Below, piece after piece: positions 25,174 through 34,430 of a stretch of 38,962 nucleotides of DNA. Source of the DNA: Streptomyces sp. TRM64462 (GTDB taxonomy: Bacteria; Actinomycetota; Actinomycetes; Streptomycetales; Streptomycetaceae); the NCBI RefSeq assembly GCF_013362995.1, contig NZ_JABWDV010000368.1:1-38962 (forward strand), given 5' to 3'. Numbering within the stretch: the stretch's first letter is position 1; the number at the start of each line of letters is the position of its first letter. The translations under genes and the position numbers were made by a program. The notes under the pieces are model-generated. The model did no database searches and was not told where the DNA came from. It saw only the letters and a list, made by a program, of their open reading frames with translations.

Positions 25174-26325
25174 ATGGCAGCAGCGACAGGGGGGAACGGC
25201 CCGCTCGACGGCGTGCGGGTCGTCGAGCTGGCCGGCATCGGGCCGGGCCCGTTCGCCGCCATGGTCCTGGCCGACCTCGGCGCCGACGTCGTACGGGTCG
25301 ACAGGCCCGGCGGCGCGGGCATCGGCATCGACCCGGCGTACGACCTCACGAACCGCAACAAGCGCTCCGTCCTCGTCGATCTCAAGGCCGACGACGGCCC
25401 GGGCCGCGTCCTGGACCTCGCCGCCCGCGCCGACGTCCTCATCGAGGGCTATCGGCCGGGCGTGGCGGAGCGCCTCGGCATCGGCCCCCGCGCCTGCCAC
25501 GCCCGCAACCCGAAGCTGGTGTACGGCAGGATGACCGGCTGGGGCCAGGAAGGCCCGCTCGCCACACGCGCGGGGCACGACATCGCGTACATCGCCCTCA
25601 CCGGTGCCCTGTCCCTGACCGGCGGCTCCCCGGACCAGCCGCCGCCGGTGCCGGCCAACCTCCTCGGCGACTACGCGGGCGGCGCCCTCTACCTCGCCGT
25701 CGGGGTGCTCGCCGCCCTCCACCACGCCCGCTCCCCGGGCGGAACGGGGCAGGTCGTCGACGCGGCCATCACGGACGGCACGGCCCACCTCGCCACGATG
25801 ATCCACGGCATGCTGGCCGCCGGCAGCTGGCAGGACCGCCGCGGCGGCAACCTCCTGGACGGCGGCAGCCCCTTCTACGGCACGTACGAGACCGCCGACG
25901 GGCAGTACATGGCGGTCGGCGCCCTGGAAGAGCGGTTCTACGACGAGTTCGTCCGGCTCCTCGGCATCGCGGACACCGTCCCGCCCCGCGCCGACCTCGC
26001 CCGCTGGGGCGAACTGCGCGCCGCCGTAGCCGACCGCTTCCGCGCCCGCACGCGCGCGGAGTGGACGGCCGTGTTCGAGGGCACGGACGCCTGTGTGGCG
26101 CCCGTCCTGTCGCTGCGCGAGGCGCCCGAGCATCCGCACCTCGCCGCCCGCGGCACGTTCACCGACCACGGCGGGATCACCCAGCCCGCCCCCGCCCCCC
26201 GGTTCTCCGCGACACCCGGATCCGTACGCCGCCCGCCCGCGCAGCCGGGCGCCGACGCAGACGACGTCGCCCGCGACTGGGACGTACCGAGCATCCGCAC
26301 CGCAGACAGCAGGAGGCCCCAGTGA
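25174..26325 (+). CDS. Alpha-methylacyl-CoA racemase-like protein (CaiB/BaiF, class III CoA transferase)
   Basis: 383 aa. The N-terminus PLDGVRVVELAGIGPGPFAAMVLADLGADVVRVDRP is the class III signature. The active-site pair His135 (RAGHDIAYIALTGAL) and Asp166 (ANLLGDYAGG) matches the His/Asp pair of methylacyl-CoA racemases rather than the formyl-CoA transferase type. It would convert 2R- to 2S-methylacyl-CoA so that methyl-branched acids can enter beta-oxidation. A GAGGGA site precedes the ATG. First gene of the operon; its stop overlaps the start of the dehydrogenase (GTGA). A CoA-transferase role cannot be fully excluded. Confidence 0.88.
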   Translation: MAAATGGNGPLDGVRVVELAGIGPGPFAAMVLADLGADVVRVDRPGGAGIGIDPAYDLTNRNKRSVLVDLKADDGPGRVLDLAARADVLIEGYRPGVAERLGIGPRACHARNPKLVYGRMTGWGQEGPLATRAGHDIAYIALTGALSLTGGSPDQPPPVPANLLGDYAGGALYLAVGVLAALHHARSPGGTGQVVDAAITDGTAHLATMIHGMLAAGSWQDRRGGNLLDGGSPFYGTYETADGQYMAVGALEERFYDEFVRLLGIADTVPPRADLARWGELRAAVADRFRARTRAEWTAVFEGTDACVAPVLSLREAPEHPHLAARGTFTDHGGITQPAPAPRFSATPGSVRRPPAQPGADADDVARDWDVPSIRTADSRRPQ

Positions 26326-27464
26326 AGCGCCGCATCTTCAGCGCCGAGCACGACGCGTTCCGCGACACCGTCCGCGCCTTCCTCGCCAAGGAGGTCCAGC
26401 CGCACTACGCGCAGTGGGAGAAGGACGGCATCGTCGCGCGCGAGGCCTGGCGCGCCGCCGGCCGCCAGGGACTCCTCGGCCTCGCCGTACCCGAGGAGTA
26501 CGGAGGCGGCGGCACCCCCGACTTCCGCTACAGCGCCGTCCTCGCCGAGGAGTTCACGCGGGCCGGCGCACCGGGCCTCGCCATCGGCCTCCACAACGAC
26601 ATCATCGGCCCCTACCTGACGTCGCTCGCCACGGACGAGCAGAAGCGCCGCTGGCTGCCCGGCTTCTGCAGCGGCGATATCATCACCGCCATCGCCATGA
26701 CCGAACCTGGCGCCGGCTCCGACCTCCAGGGCATCCGCACCACCGCCGAGGACAAGGGCGACCACTGGCTGCTCAACGGCTCCAAGACGTTCATCTCCAA
26801 CGGCGTCCTCGCCGACCTGGTGGTCGTCGTCGCCAAGACCACACCCGAGGGCGGCGCGCACGGCCTGTCCCTGCTCGTCGTCGAACGGGGCATGGACGGC
26901 TTCGAGCGGGGCCGCAACCTCGACAAGATCGGCCAGAAGGCCCAGGACACGGCCGAGCTGTTCTTCCACGACATCCGCGTCCCCAAGGACAACCTGCTGG
27001 GCGAACTCCACGGGGCATTCGTCCATCTGATGACCCATCTCGCGCAGGAGCGGCTGGCCATCGCCGTCGCCGCCGCCGCGGGCGCCGAGCACCTGCTGGA
27101 GATCACCACCGCGTATGTGAAGGAGCGTGAGGCGTTCGGCCGGCCCCTCGCCCGGCTCCAGCACGTCCGCTTCGAGATCGCCGAGCTGGCCACCGAGTGC
27201 GCCGTCACCCGCGCCTACGTCGACCGCTGCATCGAGGACCACGCCGCAGGCGAACTCGACGCCGTCCACGCCTCCATGGCCAAGTGGTGGGCGACCGAAC
27301 TCCAGAAGCGCGCCGCCGACCGCTGCCTCCAGCTCCACGGCGGATACGGCTACATGACCGAGTACCCGGTGGCCCGGGCGTTCACCGACGGCCGGATACA
27401 GACCATCTACGGCGGCACCACCGAGATCATGAAAGAGATCATCGGCCGCTCCCTGCTCGCCTGA
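26322..27464 (+). CDS. Acyl-CoA dehydrogenase (LCAD type)
   Basis: 380 aa FAD enzyme that makes the trans-2-enoyl-CoA. Conserved segments: [93 protein letters not shown] and [15 protein letters not shown]. The usual late catalytic Glu is Gly here (IYGGT); the probable base is Glu243 in [11 protein letters not shown], as in long-chain and isovaleryl-CoA dehydrogenases. That fits long or branched substrates. The GTG start overlaps the previous stop by three bases, with AGGAGG upstream. Confidence 0.94.
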   Translation: MKRRIFSAEHDAFRDTVRAFLAKEVQPHYAQWEKDGIVAREAWRAAGRQGLLGLAVPEEYGGGGTPDFRYSAVLAEEFTRAGAPGLAIGLHNDIIGPYLTSLATDEQKRRWLPGFCSGDIITAIAMTEPGAGSDLQGIRTTAEDKGDHWLLNGSKTFISNGVLADLVVVVAKTTPEGGAHGLSLLVVERGMDGFERGRNLDKIGQKAQDTAELFFHDIRVPKDNLLGELHGAFVHLMTHLAQERLAIAVAAAAGAEHLLEITTAYVKEREAFGRPLARLQHVRFEIAELATECAVTRAYVDRCIEDHAAGELDAVHASMAKWWATELQKRAADRCLQLHGGYGYMTEYPVARAFTDGRIQTIYGGTTEIMKEIIGRSLLA

Positions 27465-27523
27465 CCGCCCACCCCGCCCCGACGGCCCCGTCCGCCGAAC
27501 CACTCTCGCGAAAGGCCTGACCA

Positions 27524-28738
27524 GTGACCACCGAAGCGTACGTGTACGACGCGATCCGCACCCCGCGCGGCCGCGGCAAGGCGAACGGAGCCCTGCACGG
27601 CACCAAGCCCATCGACCTCGTCGTCGGCCTCATCCACGAACTCCGCGACCGCTTCCCCGGCCTCGACCCGGCCGCGATCGACGACATCGTCCTCGGCGTC
27701 GTCGGCCCCGTCGGCGACCAGGGCTCCGACATCGCCCGCATCGCGGCGATCGCCGCCGGACTCCCGGACACGGTCGCCGGCGTCCAGGAGAACCGCTTCT
27801 GCGCGTCCGGCCTGGAGGCCGTCAACCTCGCCGCCGTCAAGGTCCGCTCCGGCTGGGAGGACCTCGTCCTCGCGGGCGGCGTCGAATCCATGTCGCGCGT
27901 GCCCATGGCCTCCGACGGCGGCGCCTGGTTCGCGGACCCCATGACCAACCTCGCCACGAACTTCGTCCCCCAGGGCATCGGCGCCGACCTCATCGCCACC
28001 ATCGAAGGCTTCTCGCGGCGCGACGTCGACGAATACGCCGCCCTGTCCCAGGAGCGCGCCGCGGCCGCCTGGAAGGACGGCCGCTTCGCCCGGTCCGTCG
28101 TCCCCGTCAAGGACCGCGCGGGACTGACCGTCCTCGACCACGACGAGCACCTGCGCCCCGGCACCACCGCCGACTCGCTCGCCAGGCTGAAGCCGTCGTT
28201 CGCGGACATCGGGGAGCTCGGCGGCTTCGACGCCGTGGCGCTCCAGGAGTACCACTGGGTCGAGAAGATCGACCACGTCCACCACGCGGGCAACTCCTCC
28301 GGCATCGTCGACGGCGCCGCCCTCGTCGCCATCGGCTCCAAGGAGGTGGGCGAGCGGTACGGGCTGACGCCCCGCGCCCGCATCGTGTCCGCCGCCGTGT
28401 CCGGGTCCGAGCCCACCATCATGCTCACCGGACCCGCGCCCGCCACCCGCAAGGCGCTCGCCAAGGCCGGGCTGACCATCGACGACATCGACCTCGTCGA
28501 GATCAACGAGGCCTTCGCCGCCGTCGTCCTGCGCTTCGCCAAGGACATGGGCCTGCCCCTCGACAAGATCAACGTCAACGGCGGCGCCATCGCCCTGGGC
28601 CACCCCCTCGGCGCCACCGGAGCGATGATCCTCGGCACCCTCGTCGACGAGCTGGAGCGCCAGGACAAGCGCTACGGCCTCGCCACGCTCTGCGTCGGCG
28701 GCGGCATGGGCATCGCCACCGTCGTCGAACGCCTCTGA
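27524..28738 (+). CDS. fadA: Acetyl-CoA acyltransferase (thiolase)
   Basis: 404 aa thiolase that splits 3-ketoacyl-CoA in the last step of beta-oxidation. Nucleophile Cys93 ([12 protein letters not shown]), His360 in GHPLGATGA and Cys390 in CVGGGMG form the active site; INEAFAAV is also present. GTG start with GAAAGG 8 nt upstream; 59 bases after the dehydrogenase. It works with the following FadB-type gene, as in trifunctional-complex pairs. The frame is complete. Confidence 0.94.
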   Translation: MTTEAYVYDAIRTPRGRGKANGALHGTKPIDLVVGLIHELRDRFPGLDPAAIDDIVLGVVGPVGDQGSDIARIAAIAAGLPDTVAGVQENRFCASGLEAVNLAAVKVRSGWEDLVLAGGVESMSRVPMASDGGAWFADPMTNLATNFVPQGIGADLIATIEGFSRRDVDEYAALSQERAAAAWKDGRFARSVVPVKDRAGLTVLDHDEHLRPGTTADSLARLKPSFADIGELGGFDAVALQEYHWVEKIDHVHHAGNSSGIVDGAALVAIGSKEVGERYGLTPRARIVSAAVSGSEPTIMLTGPAPATRKALAKAGLTIDDIDLVEINEAFAAVVLRFAKDMGLPLDKINVNGGAIALGHPLGATGAMILGTLVDELERQDKRYGLATLCVGGGMGIATVVERL

Positions 28739-28775
28739 CCCGTCCCGTCCCCACCCCCGTTACGGAGAACCAGGA

Positions 28776-30965
28776 ATGAGCGAGAGCACCACCATCCGCT
28801 GGGAACAGGACGAGACCGGTGTCGTCACCCTCGTCCTCGACGACCCGAACCAGTCCGCCAACACCATGAACCAGGCGTTCCGCACGTCGATCGCCGCGAT
28901 CGCCGAACGCGCCGAGGCCGAGAAGGACTCCATCCGCGGCATCATCTACACCTCCGCGAAGAAGTCCTTCTTCGCGGGCGGCGACCTCAAGGACATGATC
29001 AAGGCCGGCCCGGCCGAGGCCCGGCAGGTCTTCGACGCCGCCGCCGGCATCAAGGACGCGCTACGCCGCATCGAGACCCTCGGCAAGCCCGTCGTCGCCG
29101 CCGTCAACGGCACGGCCCTGGGCGGCGGATACGAGATCGCCCTCGCCGCCCACCACCGCATCGCCCTCGACGCGCCCGGCTCCAAGATCGGCCTGCCCGA
29201 GGTCACCCTCGGCCTGCTGCCCGGCGGCGGAGGCGTCACCCGCACCGTACGCCTCATGGGCATCGCCGACGCCCTGCTGAAGGTCCTCCTCCAGGGCACC
29301 CAGTACAACCCGCGGCGCGCCCTGGAGAACGGCCTCGTCCACGAACTGGCCGCCACACCGGACGAGATGCTCACCAAGGCCCGCGCGTTCATCGACGCGC
29401 ACCCCGAGTCCCACCAGCCCTGGGACGTCCCCGGCTACCGGATCCCGGGCGGTACACCGTCGAACCCCAAGTTCGCCGCGAACCTGCCCGCGTTCCCCGC
29501 GAACCTGCGCAAGCAGCTCAACGGCGCCCCTTACCCGGCGCCGCGCAACATCCTCGCGGCCGCCGTCGAGGGCTCGCAGGTCGACTTCGAGACCGCGCTC
29601 ACCATCGAGGGCCGCTACTTCACGGAGCTGGTCACCGGCCGGACCGCGAAGAACATGATCCAGGCGTTCTTCTTCGACCTCCAGGCCGTCAACGCCGGCC
29701 GCAGCCGCCCCGCGGGCGTCGAGCCGCGCACCGTCCGCAAGGCCGCCGTGCTCGGCGCCGGCATGATGGGCGCCGGCATCGCCTACGCCTGCGCGAAGGC
29801 GGGCATCGACGTCGTCCTCAAGGACGTGTCCGTCGAGGCGGCCGAGAAGGGCAAGGCGTACTCCGAGAAGCTGTGCGCCAAGGCGGTGCAGCGGGGGCGC
29901 ACGACCCAGGAGAAGGCGGACGCGCTGCTCGCCCGTATCCACCCGACCGCCGAGGCCGCCGACCTGGCGGGCTGCGACGCCGTCATCGAGGCCGTCTTCG
30001 AGGACACCGCGCTCAAGCACAAGGTGTTCCAGGAGGTCCAGGACGTCGTGGCGCCCGACGCCCTGCTCTGCTCCAACACCTCGACGCTGCCCATCACCTC
30101 GCTGGCCGAGGGAGTGGCGCGCCCGGCCGACTTCATCGGGCTGCACTTCTTCTCGCCCGTCGACAAGATGCCGCTCGTCGAGATCATCAAGGGCGAGCGG
30201 ACCGGTGACGAGGCGCTCGCCCGCGCCTTCGACCTGGTCCGGCAGATCAACAAGACCCCGATCGTCGTGAACGACTCGCGCGGCTTCTTCACCTCGCGGG
30301 TGATCGGCCAGTTCATCAACGAGGGCGTCGCGATGGTCGGCGAGGGCGTCGAGCCCGCGTCGGTCGAGCAGGCGGCGGGCCAGGCCGGCTACCCGGCGAA
30401 GGTGCTGTCCCTGATGGACGAACTGACGCTGACGCTGCCCCGCAAGATCCGCAACGAGACGCGGCGCGCCGTCGAGGAGGCCGGCGGCACCTGGCGGGTG
30501 CACCCGGCGGAGGCCGTCATCGACCGCATGGTCGACGACTTCGGTCGCACCGGCCGCAGCGGCGGCGCCGGCTTCTACGACTACGACGAGAACGGCAAGC
30601 GCGCCGGTCTCTGGCCGGGCCTGCGCGAGCACTTCACGAAGCCCGACGCGGACGTGCCCTTCGAGGACATGAAGGAGCGCATGCTGTTCTCGGAGGCGCT
30701 GGACTCGGTGCGCTGCCTGGAGGAAGGCGTCCTCACGTCGGTCGCCGACGCCAACATCGGCTCCGTCATGGGTATCGGCTTCCCCGCGTGGACCGGCGGC
30801 GTCCTCCAGTACATCAACGGCTACGACGGCGGCGCCGGGGGAGGGGTCGGCCTGCCCGGCTTCGTGGCCCGCGCCCGTGAGCTGGCGGAGCGGTACGGCG
30901 AGCGGTTCGAGCCGCCGGCGCTGCTGCTGGAGAAGGCGGAACGAGGCGAGACGTTCACGGACTGA
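28776..30965 (+). CDS. fadB: FadB-type bifunctional enoyl-CoA hydratase / 3-hydroxyacyl-CoA dehydrogenase
   Basis: 729 aa. N-terminal crotonase domain (about 1-190) with the oxyanion segment FFAGGDLKDM and catalytic Glu120 (LGGGYEIALAAHH) and Glu142 (GLPEVTLGLLPGGGG). A C-terminal NAD-dependent 3-hydroxyacyl-CoA dehydrogenase follows: Rossmann motif AAVLGAGMMGAGIAYACAKAG (about 323-345), the His of FIGLHFFSPVDKMPLVEII, and NDSRGFFTSRVI. GGAGAACCAGG lies just before the ATG, 37 bases after the thiolase. Last gene of the operon; ends eight bases from the convergent merR stop. Confidence 0.95.
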   Translation: MSESTTIRWEQDETGVVTLVLDDPNQSANTMNQAFRTSIAAIAERAEAEKDSIRGIIYTSAKKSFFAGGDLKDMIKAGPAEARQVFDAAAGIKDALRRIETLGKPVVAAVNGTALGGGYEIALAAHHRIALDAPGSKIGLPEVTLGLLPGGGGVTRTVRLMGIADALLKVLLQGTQYNPRRALENGLVHELAATPDEMLTKARAFIDAHPESHQPWDVPGYRIPGGTPSNPKFAANLPAFPANLRKQLNGAPYPAPRNILAAAVEGSQVDFETALTIEGRYFTELVTGRTAKNMIQAFFFDLQAVNAGRSRPAGVEPRTVRKAAVLGAGMMGAGIAYACAKAGIDVVLKDVSVEAAEKGKAYSEKLCAKAVQRGRTTQEKADALLARIHPTAEAADLAGCDAVIEAVFEDTALKHKVFQEVQDVVAPDALLCSNTSTLPITSLAEGVARPADFIGLHFFSPVDKMPLVEIIKGERTGDEALARAFDLVRQINKTPIVVNDSRGFFTSRVIGQFINEGVAMVGEGVEPASVEQAAGQAGYPAKVLSLMDELTLTLPRKIRNETRRAVEEAGGTWRVHPAEAVIDRMVDDFGRTGRSGGAGFYDYDENGKRAGLWPGLREHFTKPDADVPFEDMKERMLFSEALDSVRCLEEGVLTSVADANIGSVMGIGFPAWTGGVLQYINGYDGGAGGGVGLPGFVARARELAERYGERFEPPALLLEKAERGETFTD

Positions 30966-30973
30966 GCATCCGC

Positions 30974-31732
30974 CTACTCGGCGGCCTCCTGCTCGGGGGC
31001 GCGGAAGGCGGCCCGCAGCTCATCCGTCAATGAGCGCTGGAACGCGGTGACGAGCGCCTGCACCACCAGCGGCTGCATGTGCGCGGACAGCGACTTCATC
31101 GCCTTGACGCGCTGCGGGTCCTCCGGGTCCGGCTCGCGCTCCCGGTAGGGGTTCCACACCTCGTCCCGGAACAGCCGGGTCAGCTCGTGCGCCGCCTCGC
31201 GCGTGTGCTCCACCAGCACCGTGCGGGCGGCCACGAGCGTCTCGTGCGGGATCGGCACGTCGAGGAGCTGCACGCCGAGCCGCAGCAGCCCGAGGTCCAC
31301 CCGCAGGACGCCCTCGACGTCCGTACCGGACAGCACGTCCATGGAGGTGAGCAGCTCCAGGTCGGCGTCGCTCAGCCCCCGCCCGACCCGCCGCTCCAGC
31401 TCGGCGCGGGTCAGCTCCTCGCTCGTGTCGGGCGCCCACGTCGCCACCAGCGCCCGGTGCATCGCCAGATCCTGGGCGTTCACGTCCGGCGGCAGCTGCT
31501 CCAGGTACCGCTCGATGGCCGCCAGGGTCATGCCCTGGTGCTGGAGCTCCTCGATGAGCGCCAGCCGCGCCAGGTGCTCCGCCCCGTACCGCCCGACCCT
31601 GCGGGGCCCGATCACCGGGGGCGGCAGCAGGCCGCGCGTGCTGTAGAAGCGGATGGTGCGTACGGTGACACCGGCCCGGGCGGCGAGCTCGTCGACGGTG
31701 TACGCCGGCTGCGGCTGGGTCTCGGTCGCCAT
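30974..31732 (-). CDS. MerR-family regulator of the oxidation operon
   Basis: 252 aa. N-terminal MerR winged helix-turn-helix (about residues 10-80): YTVDELAARAGVTVRTIRFYSTRGLLPPP, then RVGRYGAEHLARLALIEELQHQGMTLAAIERYLEQL. The rest is a long helical effector/dimer region with no metal-binding Cys, so an organic or acyl-CoA-type ligand is more likely than a metal. The ATG has GAGG 7 nt upstream. It faces the operon at its 3' end, but a very similar 27-bp dyad lies at both its own promoter and the operon promoter. The ligand is unknown. Confidence 0.9.
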   Translation of the reverse strand: MATETQPQPAYTVDELAARAGVTVRTIRFYSTRGLLPPPVIGPRRVGRYGAEHLARLALIEELQHQGMTLAAIERYLEQLPPDVNAQDLAMHRALVATWAPDTSEELTRAELERRVGRGLSDADLELLTSMDVLSGTDVEGVLRVDLGLLRLGVQLLDVPIPHETLVAARTVLVEHTREAAHELTRLFRDEVWNPYREREPDPEDPQRVKAMKSLSAHMQPLVVQALVTAFQRSLTDELRAAFRAPEQEAAE

Positions 31733-31765
31733 GCGGGGGCCTCGCTTCCGGCTGTGGTGTCGCAC

Positions 31766-31792
31766 TGGTGCAACAGTATTGCTGTCTCACCA
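31766..31792. promoter_or_regulatory. 27-bp dyad between merR and the macro-domain gene
   Basis: TGGTG (31766-31770) with CACCA (31788-31792), and ACAG (31773-31776) with CTGT (31782-31785), share one centre at 31779. It matches the layout of the 25120-25146 dyad, including ACAG, TGTC and flanking CA. It probably serves autoregulation of merR. Confidence 0.55.
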
Positions 31793-31845
31793 CCACTGTG
31801 AAAACGGGTCGGCCGATGTCAGTGCCGGATCGTACGGTGGTTCGC

Positions 31846-32337
31846 ATGACGGGGACCGCGACACAGATCGCCTACGCACGGGGGGACGCCACGGCACCGG
31901 CCGGCGAAGGCGTCAAGATCATCGCTCATGTCTGCAACGACCTGGGCGGCTGGGGCAAGGGCTTCGTCCTCGCCCTCTCCCGCCGCTGGCCCGAGCCCGA
32001 GGCGGCCTACCGGCGCTGGCACCGCGACCGCGCCCGCAACGACTTCGGCCTCGGCGCCGTGCAGTACGTGCAGGTGGGCTCCTACCTCTGGGTGGCCAAC
32101 ATGGTGGGCCAGCACGGCATACGCACCGGCGGCAAGGGCGTGCCCGTGCGGTACGAGGCGATCGGCACCGCCCTCGGCTCCCTCGCCGCCAAGGCTGCCG
32201 AGCTGGGCGCCTCGGTCCACATGCCGCGCATCGGCTGCGGCCTCGCCGGGGGCATATGGGCGCGGATCGAACCCCTGATAACCGACCGCCTGGCCGCGCA
32301 CGGCATCCCGGTGACGGTCTACGACCACGGCGACTGA
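31846..32337 (+). CDS. Macro-domain protein (ADP-ribose binding/hydrolysing)
   Basis: 163 aa single macro domain. Key segments: IAYARGDATAP, IIAHVCNDLGGWGKGFVLALSRRWPE (ADP-ribose binding Asn/Asp and Gly loop), NMVGQHG, and VHMPRIGCGLAGGIWARIEPLI. It resembles the Poa1p/TARG1-like group that removes ADP-ribose or acts on ADP-ribose-1''-phosphate. The ATG at 31846 is chosen because TACGGT (31833-31838) lies 7 nt upstream and no ribosome-binding site is seen, suggesting a leaderless transcript; an upstream in-frame ATG at 31816 exists. It is divergent from merR and shares its control region. Confidence 0.9.
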   Translation: MTGTATQIAYARGDATAPAGEGVKIIAHVCNDLGGWGKGFVLALSRRWPEPEAAYRRWHRDRARNDFGLGAVQYVQVGSYLWVANMVGQHGIRTGGKGVPVRYEAIGTALGSLAAKAAELGASVHMPRIGCGLAGGIWARIEPLITDRLAAHGIPVTVYDHGD

Positions 32338-32449
32338 CGGGAGCGGCCCCCGCACGGCCACCGCACGGCCCCGCTCGGTCGCCGTTCTCCGGTGCGGGGG
32401 CGGGGAAAACGGATGGCTGACATGCGGGGCCGCGTGTTGAAGTGGCCGT

Positions 32450-33244
32450 ATGGATCACAAGGGCGTGCTCGACCTGTACGACCGGGCCCTGCGGCGCGAC
32501 GCCCGGCCCGACGGGCCCGGGTGCCGGGTGGAGCGGGACGGGGACGTCGTACGGCAGACCGGGCCCGCGCACGCGTGGAACGGGGTGTTGTGGTCGGACC
32601 TGACCGCCGACCGCGCCGACGCGGCGATCGACGCGCAGGTGCGGCACTTCGACGCGCTGGGCCTGGGCTTCGAGTGGAAGCTCCACGCCCACGACACGCC
32701 CCACGACCTCGGCGCCCGGCTCCGCGCTGCCGGCTTCGAACCCGAGCCCGAGGAGGCGCTGATGGTCGCCGAGGCGGCGCGCCTCGCCGCCCCGCCGGAG
32801 CTCCCCGACGGCGTGGAGCTACGGGACGTCACACGGCCCGAGCACGTCCGTCTGATGAGCGACGTCCACGAGGAGGCGTTCGGCACGGACGCGACCTGGC
32901 TGCGCGAGCGGCTGCTGGAACAGCTCGCCGCGCAGCCGGACACGGTCGCCGCGGTCGTCGCCCTGGCCGACGGCAGGCCCGTCGCCTCGGCCCGCCTGGA
33001 GACGGTGCCCGGCACCGACTTCGCCGGGCTGTGGGGCGGCGGCACCGTACCCGAGTGGCGCGGCCGCGGCCTCTACCGCGCCCTCGTCGCCCACAGGGCC
33101 CGCATCGCCGCCGCCCGCGGCCACCGCTACCTCCAGGTCGACGCCTCCGACATGAGCCGCCCGGTCCTGCGCCGCCTCGGGTTCGCGGTGCTGTCCACCA
33201 CCACCCCGTACGTCCGGCAGCCTCAGCGGCCGACCACCGGGTAG
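32450..33244 (+). CDS. GNAT-family N-acetyltransferase
   Basis: 264 aa. The C-terminal GNAT domain (about 125-255) has the acetyl-CoA loop WGGGTVPEWRGRGLYRALVAHRARIAAARG (R/Q-x-x-G-x-G/A type) and VDASDMSRPVLRRLGFAVLSTTTPY. The N-terminal half (FDALGLGFEWKLHAHDTP, LRAAGFEPEPEEALMVAEA) looks like a degenerate second GNAT repeat. Start ATG without a clear ribosome-binding site, perhaps leaderless. Its last 22 bases overlap the 3' end of the sphingomyelinase gene on the other strand. The acetyl acceptor is unknown. Confidence 0.88.
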   Translation: MDHKGVLDLYDRALRRDARPDGPGCRVERDGDVVRQTGPAHAWNGVLWSDLTADRADAAIDAQVRHFDALGLGFEWKLHAHDTPHDLGARLRAAGFEPEPEEALMVAEAARLAAPPELPDGVELRDVTRPEHVRLMSDVHEEAFGTDATWLRERLLEQLAAQPDTVAAVVALADGRPVASARLETVPGTDFAGLWGGGTVPEWRGRGLYRALVAHRARIAAARGHRYLQVDASDMSRPVLRRLGFAVLSTTTPYVRQPQRPTTG

Positions 33245-34230
33245 TGGTCCGACAGGTTCGTGTAGGTGTACTGCCTGCCCCAGCTCGACACGGTCCAGGG
33301 CGCGCTCTGCTCCTTGACCACGTCGTTCGTCCAGCCCGACGGCCGGACATGGCCGGCCCGGTGCAGCACGTAGTCGAGGTCCTCGCGCGGGTCGCTCGGG
33401 TAGCGGTCCGCCGCGATGGAGTTCTCCGCCGTGTCGAACGAGTACGGGTGCCCGGTCCGCGCGTCCGCGCCCGCCAGGCCCGCGTCGGCGAGCATCGACC
33501 CGTACTCCGGCGTCCGCGAGTCCACGTTGAGGTCGCCGGCCACGATCACCTGCTCCGACGCCGGGATGCCCTTGGCGTCCAGGAACGCGTCCATCGCCTT
33601 GAACTGCCGGCTGCGCATCTGCGCCGCCTCGCCCGCCCCGCAGCCCGGGTCCGTCGACTGGGCGTGCGTCCCGACCACGTGCACCCGGGTGCCGTTCACA
33701 TTCAGCACCACGTACACGAACCCCTTGTTGGAGTACCAGTCGGCGCCGCACGCGTCCTTGTAGACGTACTGCTCCTTGCGCAGGATCGGCCACTTGCTCA
33801 GCACGCTCACACCACCGTCCTCCGGCGTGAACGACGAGTACGCCCCGCCCGTGGCGTCCCAGCCCGTCTTGCTCCGCCCCAGCACCGGCGTCCGGTACGG
33901 GTACTCCGCGGCCGCGTTCTGCATCAGCGCGTCCGACGAGGAGTTGTCGAACGCCTCCTGGAGCACCACCACGTCGTGGCCCCGGAAGAACGGCGCCGCC
34001 GGTATCTCGGCGGCCCGGTGGTCCTGCCCCCAGTTCGGGTAGAGGCTCTTGCTGAAGAGGAACACGTTGTACGAAAGGACCTTCAGCCGCGGAGCCTCGG
34101 CGACGGTGCCCGAGGCCTCGGCGGCGCCCGCCGACGGCGCGGCGGCCGTCAGGGTCACCGCGGCGAGGGCCGCGGACACGGCAGCGGACAGGACAGCGCG
34201 CGGGGCGCGGCGGAGCAGGGGACGGCGCAT
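33223..34230 (-). CDS. Secreted sphingomyelinase C-like phosphodiesterase
   Basis: 335 aa of the endonuclease/exonuclease/phosphatase superfamily. Signal peptide of about 38 residues (RRPLLRRAPRAV, hydrophobic Ala/Leu core, AGAAEA). Metal and catalytic motifs: LKVLSYNVFLFSKSLYPNWGQDHRAA, VVVLQEAFDNSSSDAL (metal Glu), HVVGTHAQSTDPGC, VIVAGDLNVDSRTPEY, DYVLHRAG and NLSDHYPVVGR with the terminal Asp-His. The pattern fits secreted sphingomyelinase C, which cleaves sphingomyelin to ceramide and phosphocholine with Mg2+. AGGGAG is 5 nt before the ATG. The true substrate in soil is not known. Confidence 0.9.
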   Translation of the reverse strand: MRRPLLRRAPRAVLSAAVSAALAAVTLTAAAPSAGAAEASGTVAEAPRLKVLSYNVFLFSKSLYPNWGQDHRAAEIPAAPFFRGHDVVVLQEAFDNSSSDALMQNAAAEYPYRTPVLGRSKTGWDATGGAYSSFTPEDGGVSVLSKWPILRKEQYVYKDACGADWYSNKGFVYVVLNVNGTRVHVVGTHAQSTDPGCGAGEAAQMRSRQFKAMDAFLDAKGIPASEQVIVAGDLNVDSRTPEYGSMLADAGLAGADARTGHPYSFDTAENSIAADRYPSDPREDLDYVLHRAGHVRPSGWTNDVVKEQSAPWTVSSWGRQYTYTNLSDHYPVVGR

Positions 34231-34430
34231 GGAAACTCCCTACAGAGGTGGGGGGTTGGACACGGCGCCGCACATCAAATCAGCCACGGTTACTCTCCGG
34301 TAGATGCCGGATGGAGAAAATCTTGCGGCCACAGGGCGCGCGAACGAAGATCTCCCGATCACCCCTCGCCCCGCCCCGGAACCCGCTGATCGCATACTGG
34401 AAGTCCACCGACAGACCGGGAGCAGCCCGC

